Shown piece after piece: positions 38,501 through 44,256 of a stretch of DNA of 64,000 bases. Origin of the DNA: Streptomyces sp. MH60. GTDB taxonomy: Bacteria > Actinomycetota > Actinomycetes > Streptomycetales > Streptomycetaceae. Each line of letters starts with the position of its first letter. The first letter of the stretch is position 1. The position numbers and the translations under genes are program-made. Location of the stretch: assembly GCF_002939385.1 (NCBI RefSeq), contig NZ_MULI01000011.1:1-64000 (forward strand), written 5' to 3'. Under the pieces are notes generated by a model, which saw nothing but the letters and a program-made list of their open reading frames with translations, did not search any database and was not told where the DNA came from.

Positions 38501-39693
38501 TGAAGCCGGTCACCGACTGCTGGAGAGGCTGCAAGGACGGCGACAGCGTCTACCGGGACTGGGTGGTCCCCGGCAGTGACGGAGGCTGGTCCACCCGCCA
38601 CGAACAATCTGTTTACACCCACGACTCGGAGGGTGACCTCCACAGCGTCACACGAACCGGCAGCTACCACCCGCCGCTGGGCACAACAACCCTCATCAAG
38701 CCATACAACCTGACAGCCCAGAAGAACGCCCTCAAATTCATTTCCGGTCTCGTCTTCCCTGACGTGGAAGCATGGAAGAAGGCAATTTCCGGAAAGGCTG
38801 ACGGCTGGGACTACTTTGGTATCGCCTCGGATCTTCCCTTCGCGAAGGTAGCGAAACTGGTACCTGATTCGGTTGTAAAAAAGGGTAGGGAGGCCGTCGA
38901 AAAGTGGCTCGCAAAATTCAGCTCGGGATGTAAGTGCTTCCTTGCCGGCACCGAAGTCCTCATGGCCGACGGCAAGACCAAGGCAATCGAAAAAATTGAG
39001 GTCGGTGACGAGGTCGTTGCCACAGACCCGGAAACAGGGCAGACCCGCCTCCGCAAGGTCACCCGCCTGATCATCACCGAGGACGACAAGCACTTCAACG
39101 AACTGACCATCGAAACACCCAACGGACCCAAAAAGCTCACCGCCACACACGAACACCCGTTCTGGGTCCCAGAGATCGGAGCCTGGGTCGAGGCCCGCAA
39201 CCTCGCCGCCGGCACGACCCTCAGGACCCCTGACGGCACCACCGTCCGCGTCATCAGCAACCGTGCCTACACCAAGCACGCGCGGACATACAACCTCACA
39301 GTCGAAGACTTGCACACGTACTATGTGCTGGCGGGGGCCACGCCGGTTCTCGTTCACAACAGCAATGGTTGTCCTGCCGGGAAGCTGTCGGATCCGCTTC
39401 CGCAGGGGATGTCGAGGCACTTCGTCAATGCCTATGACGAAATCAGGGCCGGGAGAGGCGTTCCGCAGACAGATCCTGCCACGGGAGCGCAGAAGGTATT
39501 CCAAGGCAAGGCGACTCACGAGAAGCGGTGGGCGGGTGCCTTGGAGTATCGAGTTCCCGGATCTAAGGGTGACAGTGCTCGGATTCTAGCGAAGACCCTG
39601 CCCGATGGTCGGATGGTGATGGGGTGGACGAACGACCACTACAAGACGATCAAGCCCTTCAGAGCGCCTCACTTCCCTGACTCTGGGTGGTAG
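32581..39693 (+). CDS. RHS-repeat polymorphic toxin with HINT domain and barnase-type RNase C-terminus
   Basis: A 2370-residue exported protein. An arginine-rich signal segment occupies residues 1-40. A long YD/RHS repeat shell contains many Y-D-x-x-G-R units. The RHS core signature GAREYDQANGRFISADPLL begins near residue 1929. After a variable linker, a HINT autoprotease domain runs from C2119 (CFLAGTEVLMADG), through ATHEHPFWV, to VHN at 2258-2260. The released tip (2261-2370) has the barnase pattern: WAGALEYRV with E2322, ARIL with R2334, and NDHYKTI with H2353. These correspond to barnase Glu73, Arg87 and His102. A barstar-domain gene follows. The DNA for the linker and tip is poorer in GC than the RHS shell. 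The GTG start follows GGGGGGA. Confidence 0.9.
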   Translation: MFGRTRSSRSLRVRRAVVAAAGAAVLVGLLPATSVAVPPVPPVNEPGREALRLESLDKVVPADGTPVNQDVESLKTDVPQDRQEAPSGTATPLPASTATVTFPSGAARSLSAAVEPQTADQIPVTLAPAEGQPTPTGAWGVTVDARTDVTTQGVDGAVIRVDPPDTGAVPVALSLDYGTFENLYGADWGSRLRLVQFPACYLTTPDAEECQAYTELETVNDPATNTVSATVDPAADDTVAAASEGTSAQSAGSRLLNAEGSGDSTVIGAVDSGAGPGGSFKATPLASSGSWSHAGSSGAFVWSYPLTVPAPPAGPVPKIALTYNSQSVDGRTGVSSPQGSWIGEGWDYNPGHIERRYRSCKDDRKTLDAGAPNNTAKSDKTSDLCWVSHNAVMSLAGRTTELVRVGTTNTYRPASDDGTRVTLKTGAANGDNDGEYWEVTSTDGTVYTFGRHEVGDGHADTNSVSTVPVFGNHPGEPCHATAFADSRCGAGKQQAWRWGLDKVADVHGNVMVVNWKQETNYYAVRDKRKTPEAYERFAYPTTIDYGMRSDDLSKPSGQVSFGVKQRCLKSTTACDPANFAKTDDPGAYRPWWDTPGNLNCKSTSKLCPGFPSFWTQMRLDTVTTLGARPGVTGLGKVDVYALHQSFPDDWYDTSPGLWLNSITRTGYGPGDTSGTVQSKDGVSFAEYRVGSSSPLQSRLRDRQLPNLVRTSPKDQRPAFTRPRIGTVATEAGADIEVEYTGGCATPPSEDKGKANGTCYPVRWSPDGDEKTPAKQWFNKYVVDSVVETDKVTNHGLPIVTKYRYTGPAWAKSDDEFQRPALRTYSDWQGYRQVSVTKGSKTTSSKTGNDDPQSQSYSETRYFLGTGGEVKDTTGTYTLVSDDAPQYAGQVAEALTYKDSGKQLVRRTLNFPWSKQTASRAREAEDGSAMEPLLAHRVGIKRTDDIQSLDDGWQSKRTLTTVDDTYGLATEIESFVVKPDGTGEARSEQECTRNTYVHNTDAHLIGLISLSRTIAVPCAQYVGANYATHLLKSVRTSYDNLTNAATPLKGLPTTVAESNGEGDAHSVVTTTTYDPLGRIRKVTRPSQGTTENVYTPADTGGPLTGLKTINALGHATTTTFDPGRSLPLTVTDPNGRVTRYEYDDLGRLVKGWSPTRSGGTQTPDVQFSYQQATATPSRTSPAAVTTKTIRDDGSYASSVTIYDGLLRPVQTQNEAHGPGRIITDTSYDDHGRASIVTNGYLAADQPTTTLFQPRSTTLIPSYVKTQYDGMGRTVRQATYHDGDFEYETFTSYGPNTVHVDPPGNTSPSTWTTTDALGRVTEIEQYTDADQSTTRSTRYAYDVRGNRSEVTDPAGNKWTYKYDVRGRVVEATDPDTGTTKTTAYDGADRPLTTVDANGKSLHTTYDALGRVTAVREGSATANPVKSFTFDAVGALGMPVASTRHMPDGDYVTRINGYTTDYQPTGRDITIPANTKTTGLSGTYSYTYSYTPTGKPLSVTYPAKGGISSEKVVTRYNEDGLPESTAGADWYTADVTYSPLGEVLRTVSGSQPYRVWTTNFIDPHTGRLQRTVADRETASPHRITDSYYSYDASGTITSHARKLSEAASSTWDTQCFTYDALGELVHAWTSNIAPTGTGNGCKTANGATFGYRTDYAASPGPVADAPNADADTSSPDASLTSTLAAAAPATGTVASSTTAYRQAFTYDWIGNRSTLTEHHVTDPTKNITYRSNYGTTTGNGTTEPVTTQPHTLAWVSTTPTGSGSSYTYDLAGNTTKRDLANDTQNFTWTTENKPATVTTGATTVNYTYDTGGQRLLENSSEGSTLYLPGGELTTDSTGKITKATRNYVHPGAPTVVRTSNGTSTGHTRNIQLADHLGTANTTIQMAANQPVTRRAFKPFGEARGPQPTSWPDRRSYLGTGIDDTATGLTHIGAREYDQANGRFISADPLLDITDPLQMNGYAYAKNSPISTSDPDGMKPVTDCWRGCKDGDSVYRDWVVPGSDGGWSTRHEQSVYTHDSEGDLHSVTRTGSYHPPLGTTTLIKPYNLTAQKNALKFISGLVFPDVEAWKKAISGKADGWDYFGIASDLPFAKVAKLVPDSVVKKGREAVEKWLAKFSSGCKCFLAGTEVLMADGKTKAIEKIEVGDEVVATDPETGQTRLRKVTRLIITEDDKHFNELTIETPNGPKKLTATHEHPFWVPEIGAWVEARNLAAGTTLRTPDGTTVRVISNRAYTKHARTYNLTVEDLHTYYVLAGATPVLVHNSNGCPAGKLSDPLPQGMSRHFVNAYDEIRAGRGVPQTDPATGAQKVFQGKATHEKRWAGALEYRVPGSKGDSARILAKTLPDGRMVMGWTNDHYKTIKPFRAPHFPDSGW

Positions 39694-39793
39694 TAGGTAG
39701 AAGTGAATGCAATGGGGAGTCCGGAGAGGTCGTCGGCAGACTTCTCCGGACTCTCCGCTAGAATTCGCCTGGTCGATAGTGGGAAGGTGTGAG

Positions 39794-40549
39794 ATGAGTG
39801 AAAGCGGTTCGGTTATTCCGCTCTATCGCCTAATCGAAGAAGAGTCCGGAACAGTCATCATCGCGGCGCATGAAATCAACGGGTTCTTTGTGGAGTCGGA
39901 TCACGCACAGTCAGAGGACATCTTGATCTTCGGGTCTGCGCGAGAACCGGTCCGCCTCGGCGAGGACCTGTCCGACGTGGAGCTGCGCGTGGTCAACTCA
40001 CTCGGCAAGTCGATCGGATCGTATTACATCGGGCGGGTGGGGCTGCGCTCTACGTTCGAGGGCAGGGGAGGCCCCGGGCGGGGTGGCTTTGTTGCGACCT
40101 TCTATGGCCATACCTGCCCGTACGCTGCAGCGGGAGCGATCTGGCGTCGATGGGCTTCGGGGAGTCCCCTTACAAAAGGGGAATGGGTGGAGTATCCCGT
40201 CGAATCGCACGATAGCTGGCTCCATGTGGTTCAGAACTCTTGGTTCGAAACAGGACATGCGGCTAAGAGGTATGGCGTTGGAGAAATCGACGTAATCGAT
40301 GGCAGGCAGATCGCCGGTGAAAGCAGCTTCTATTGCGCGCTTGGTGAAGCGGTTAATGGTCCCGGTGGATACTTTGGATCCACTCTTGACGGGCTTGCTG
40401 ATTGCCTTGCGTCGTCCCGGAACGCTAGTGCTCCGTTTGAGTTGGTGTGGGAACACTTTTCCGGTGCGCAGGAAAGGATGGGTGCCTCGCTGGCGGCGTC
40501 CGCTCTGGACGTTCTGAGAGAATTCGGTGTAGACGTGACGCTCAGGTAG
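39794..40549 (+). CDS. Barstar-domain immunity protein with about 160-residue N-terminal extension
   Basis: A 251-residue protein 100 bp downstream of the toxin. The C-terminal 85 residues have the barstar layout: EIDVIDGRQIAGESSFYCAL, then YFGSTLDGLADCL (193-205), FELVWEHF and DVLREFGVDVTLR. The two aspartates D199 and D203 align with barstar Asp35 and Asp39, the latter being the residue that plugs the barnase active site. The first 160 residues have no recognised domain and are unusual for barstar. GGAAGG precedes ATG 39794. GC is clearly below the window average. It should neutralise the RNase tip encoded just upstream. Confidence 0.82.
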   Translation: MSESGSVIPLYRLIEEESGTVIIAAHEINGFFVESDHAQSEDILIFGSAREPVRLGEDLSDVELRVVNSLGKSIGSYYIGRVGLRSTFEGRGGPGRGGFVATFYGHTCPYAAAGAIWRRWASGSPLTKGEWVEYPVESHDSWLHVVQNSWFETGHAAKRYGVGEIDVIDGRQIAGESSFYCALGEAVNGPGGYFGSTLDGLADCLASSRNASAPFELVWEHFSGAQERMGASLAASALDVLREFGVDVTLR

Positions 40550-40920
40550 CAGTGCTCGGTTTCTGGACATCAGAAGTGCAAATCTGAAGGCGCATCAGGC
40601 GGTCCCTGGTGGGCCTTCAGCGGGCCTTGACGGCAGTAGTTGACGGCAACGTCAGCGTACGAAGGCGGCGCAGGGTGGCGGTTCGTCGCCGTCGGCGCCG
40701 GCCGTCTCGGTGATCGCCGGGCCGTTGAGCGCGGTGCCGAGCGTGTCGATGGCGTCGCGCTGGAGGCGGAGTCGGACGTGGGCGTAGACGCCGGCGGTGA
40801 CGCCGATGTGGGAGTGGCCGAGGAGTTCCTTGATGACGACGAGTTCGACGCCCTGTTCCAGGAGCAGGGTGGCGGTGGAGTGCCTTACAACGGCTAACAA
40901 AATGGTCGTTGGGCCTGTGC

Positions 40921-41451
40921 TTACAGGTATCCCGGCTCGCCGTCGGCGTTGAACCTTGTCAGGGAACGCTCCAGCAGCTCCAGAAACTGTCGTAGGTCAT
41001 CGGCTACCTTGTCGAGCTCCGCTTCGTCCAGCGAAGCCGTCCGCGTCCGGTAAACGGCCCCATCAGGCCCCGCGACATAGATCAGGCCGCCGCCGTTCGA
41101 GCCGATGACCAGGCCACGGCTCTTTTCGTCCGTGCCGACGTCGACAACGCCGTACTCCTGGAGCCGCAGCAGGAGGTCACCGGCCGTATCGAGGAAGTAG
41201 CCGTTGCCGACGTCCTCCCATGTGACGTCACCGATGCTTTCGTAGAAGGTGACCAGGTCAGCTGGTGTAGGGGTGACTTGGGCGAGCGTGTGTGCCGCGG
41301 CTTGATCATCGTGGTCCGCCGGCCGGACCTGGTTGATCCCAGGAGGAAAGCCGTGCCGATGCTCGAACTCGCCTGTCCTGGCCGTGAGAGTCCCGCTGAC
41401 CCTCTCTGTCCACGAGGCCAGCCAGGCAGGCGAAAGCGATCGGTCACTCAT
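40921..41451 (-). CDS. SMI1/KNR4 (SUKH) family protein, putative immunity protein
   Basis: A 176-residue protein with SUKH-type features. TPADLVTFYESIGDVTWEDV at residues about 62-82 is the conserved IG-W motif, split here for length. It is followed by GNGYFLDTAGDLL, IGSNGGGLIYVAGPDGAVY (the GGG-Y-D segment) and an amphipathic C-terminal helix. SUKH proteins are immunity factors of contact-dependent toxins. The gene ends 17 bp from the left inverted repeat of the IS-like element, so it travels with the transposase rather than with the RHS locus. No cognate toxin gene is adjacent. Confidence 0.72.
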   Translation of the reverse strand: MSDRSLSPAWLASWTERVSGTLTARTGEFEHRHGFPPGINQVRPADHDDQAAAHTLAQVTPTPADLVTFYESIGDVTWEDVGNGYFLDTAGDLLLRLQEYGVVDVGTDEKSRGLVIGSNGGGLIYVAGPDGAVYRTRTASLDEAELDKVADDLRQFLELLERSLTRFNADGEPGYL

Positions 41452-41508
41452 GAGGCCGGATCATGGCATGAGCCACGGACATCCATGGAGTGCCCAGCGG
41501 TTCCAGTG

Positions 41509-42374
41509 TCAGCGCAATGCCCTGAGCTGCCGATGGGTGATGAGGCAGCAGGCGAGTTTGAGGAATGCTTCGTGGATGTCGGCTCGCCGTTCCCAGCGGA
41601 TTCGCAGGCGACGGAAGCCGTGCAACCAGGCAAAGCTCCTCTCCACAACCCAGCGGTAGGTGCCCAGTCCGGTGCCGTGCAGGGTGCCGCGGCGGGCGAT
41701 CGCGGGCACGATGCCGCGGGCACGGACCTGGTCCCGGTAGATGTCGTGGTCGTACCCGCGGTCGGCGAACAGGGAGTCCGGCTTCCGGCGAGGATGACCG
41801 ACCCGGCCGCGGACCGGCGGGATCGCGTCGAGCAGGGGCAGGAGCTGGGTGACGTCGTTGCCGTTGCCGCCAGTCAGCAGGACCGCGAGCGGGGTGCCGT
41901 GTCCGTCGGTGATCAAGTGATGCTTGGAGCCGGCTCGTCCCCGGTCGACCGGTGATGGGCCCGTGTGCTGCCCCCTTTTAGCGCCCTGACGTAGGAGGAG
42001 TCGACCACGCAGCGGGACCAGTCCAGACGTGCGGCCGCGTTCAGTTCGGCCAGCAGGATCTCGTGCAGCCGTTGCCAGACGCCAGCCTCGTTCCAGTCCC
42101 GCAGCCGGCGCCAGCACGTCATGCCCGACCCGAAGCCGAGGTCCTTGGGCAGGTACTCCCACTGGATCCCGGTGTGCAGCACGTACAAGATCCCGCACAG
42201 CACCGCCCGGTCCGGCAACGGCTTGCGACCTGGATGCCGGAACCTGCGCTCACGCTGCGGCAGCAGCGGCTCCAGACGGTCCCACAGTTCATCCGACACT
42301 ATCCACGGCGACGTCCCCACACCGGACCGAACGCTCAACTCTCGTGCCGGACACGGCAGCCAGGACTGATCCAC
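41509..42374 (-). CDS. IS5-family transposase (orfAB, probable programmed frameshift)
   Basis: Two overlapping frames make one DDE transposase. OrfA (42374 to about 41913) has IVSDELWDRLEPLLP and VDSSYVRA with the first Asp. OrfB ends at 41509 and has SLFADRGYDHDIYR (second Asp) and RWVVERSFAWLHGFRRL (Glu). The frames join at CTAAAAGGGGGC (slippery run at 41970-41980 on the given strand), a typical -1 frameshift site for this IS group. All three catalytic residues are intact, so it may be active. Confidence 0.82.
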
Positions 42375-43089
42375 CTCATTGTGTTAGCCGTACTTGGGCC
42401 ATGGAAGCGGATGCGACGGAGGCCGGCGCGGCGGAGGAGGGTGGTGAAGGTGCGGGTGAGGTTGGTCGGGTCGATCGGTGTGCCCTGCACCGTGGTGAAC
42501 ACGTGCCCGCTGTGCTGCCACGCGGTGTTTGTGGCCTCGCGTTCGTGCTGCTGCTCCCGGTGGAGTTTCAGTGACTGGAGACACCACAGACACCACGTGG
42601 GGAGGGCGATGCGGCGTTCGGATGCCCGGGTCTTGGTGGGCAGCGTGGTGAGCCCGCCTACGGCGGTGCGCTGAAGGGTGCGGCGGATGGCGGCGGTGCC
42701 CGCGTCGAGGTCGAGGTCTTCCCAGCGGAGGCCGAGGAGTTCGCCCTTGCGGAGTCCGGTGTGGAGGGCGAGTTCGAACAGGGCGTGCAGCCGGTGACCT
42801 CCTGCGTAGGTGAGGAGCTGGCGGGCTTCGTCGGCGGTGAGGGGTTCGAAGCGTCGGGGCCGTGGGGTGCCGGTGCGGACGTTGCGGGCGGGGCGCAACA
42901 TAGACGTTGATCGCCGGTTGGCCAAACCGGCGAGGATGGCGACCCTTGAGGGAGTTCATGTTCACTGGGTTCAGCGTTGGATCCGTGTGGGTCAAGAGGA
43001 GTCGAGACCCTCTAGGAGAGTGAGTAGTCCTGTCCGACCCCATCAAGAAGCTCGTTCCGGATAGCAAGGGCAGGGTCCGGTACCGGTTT

Positions 43090-44256
43090 GTGGTCGATGC
43101 AGGCCCTGATCCGGTCACGGGGAAGCGTAAGCAGGTGACCCGTACGTTCGGGACGTTGAGGGAGGCGAAGGCGGAGTACGCGAGCATCGTGCATCGTCGC
43201 TACGAGGCGGCGCGCGCGCCGCTCAGTCAGATCACCGTGGACGAGTGGCTCGATCAGTGGCTGTCCATGAAGGCAGAAGATCTGGAAGAGAGTACTGCCT
43301 ACAGCTACACCATGACCTTGGCCCGCGTCCGCGGAAGGCTTGGACACATCCGGCTCCAGGACCTCACCGAGGACCATGTCGACGCATGGATGCGATGGGC
43401 GCTCCAGGAGGGGCGTGGGCGGGGAGGGAGGCCGGGCACCGGCCTGGGGGCGACTTCGGTCCAGATGTCGCTGGCCCGGCTGAAGGAGGCGCTTGACCGG
43501 GCAGTGACACAAGGCTTGCTCCAGGTGAACGTCGCTCGTGAGGTGACCGTTCCCCGTAGGGCACGGAAGGCAGAGCGCAGGGCCAGGGAGGCTGTGCCGC
43601 CGTGGAGCGTCGCGGAAGTGCGCGCCTTTGTTCGTGCGATCGCAGGTGATCGCCTGCAGGCACCGTTCCTCCTGGCTCTGATGGGTCTTCGGCCGGCGGA
43701 GATCTGTGGCATGCGCTGGACGGACATCGACCTGGACGAAGCCACCGTGTCCATCACCAACACCCGGACGGTCATGGGGAACGACATCGTGGTGGAGAAG
43801 ACCACCAAGTCACCCGCCGGTGAGCGGCAGCTCCCTCTGCCGGCTCCGGTTGTGGCTGCTTTGACCGAGTTCCGGGCTGCTCAGGCAGCCGAGAAGACGG
43901 CGGCGGGTCAGGTGTACGAAGACAGCGGCTACGTTCTTGTGGACGCTCGGGGAAGAGCGCTCAACGGGCGGCAACTGCGTGAGCGGGCTTACAAGGTCAT
44001 GGACCGCAGCGGGCTGCGTCGGGTCCGTCTGTACGACGCCCGTGCGAGCTGCCTGACGTACCTGGCGAACCACGAGGTCCCGGACCACCTCCTCGCCCGC
44101 TGGGCCGGTCACGCCGACGTCCGGACCACGAAGCGCTGGTACGTGAAGCCGGATGTGGAGGACCTGCGGCCGACGGCGGACACGTGGGGAGGTCTGGCGA
44201 GTGGGTCCGCCCCCGTTCACGAAGAGAATGTGAGATGTGGGAGCGTGAACGGGTGA
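43090..44256 (+). CDS. Tyrosine recombinase (integrase) of the pcaL island
   Basis: A 388-residue integrase from GTG 43090. The frame is open back to 43024 with plausible family sequence (SDPIKKLVPDSKGRVRYRF). The true start may therefore be a non-standard CTG at 43030 behind AGGAG (43014-43018). It has a SAM-like core-binding domain (about 50-150) and a catalytic domain with MGLRPAEICGMRW (Arg), YDARASC (the usual HxxR box reads YxxR), WAGHADVRTTKRW (late His) and the nucleophile Tyr in RWYVKP. Its stop codon overlaps the pcaL start (GTGA), placing the integrase directly at the attachment site. Confidence 0.85.
   Translation: MVDAGPDPVTGKRKQVTRTFGTLREAKAEYASIVHRRYEAARAPLSQITVDEWLDQWLSMKAEDLEESTAYSYTMTLARVRGRLGHIRLQDLTEDHVDAWMRWALQEGRGRGGRPGTGLGATSVQMSLARLKEALDRAVTQGLLQVNVAREVTVPRRARKAERRAREAVPPWSVAEVRAFVRAIAGDRLQAPFLLALMGLRPAEICGMRWTDIDLDEATVSITNTRTVMGNDIVVEKTTKSPAGERQLPLPAPVVAALTEFRAAQAAEKTAAGQVYEDSGYVLVDARGRALNGRQLRERAYKVMDRSGLRRVRLYDARASCLTYLANHEVPDHLLARWAGHADVRTTKRWYVKPDVEDLRPTADTWGGLASGSAPVHEENVRCGSVNG

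Larger units (their letters stand above)
40890..42391. mobile_element. 1.5-kb IS5-like element carrying a SUKH passenger gene
   Basis: The ends are inverted repeats ACGGCTAACAAAATG (40890-40904) and CATTGTGTTAGCCGT (42377-42391), 14 of 15 matching. The interior holds a two-frame IS5-family transposase and a SUKH immunity-type gene, both leftward. It sits inside the integrase gene. A target duplication could not be recognised with certainty. Confidence 0.68.
40652..42930 (-). pseudogene. Tyrosine recombinase (phage-type integrase) interrupted by an IS-like element
   Basis: Two pieces of one integrase lie on the same strand. The upstream piece (about 42930-42393) encodes RFEPLTADEARQLL and HTGLRKGELLGLRWEDL with the first catalytic Arg, and ends at RIRFHG. 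The downstream piece (40884-40652) resumes with RHSTATLLLEQG and GHSHIGVTAGVYAHV, carrying the HxxR remainder, the late His and the catalytic Tyr. The insertion removed the HDLR stretch. The N-terminal arm-binding domain is also missing at the right side. It is probably the integrase of an earlier element at this site. Confidence 0.8.

Noticed and set aside
42384..43187. A leftward 267-codon frame opposite the start of the active integrase
   Set aside because: Arg/His/Pro-rich shadow frame; the real leftward signal here is the integrase relic in another frame.
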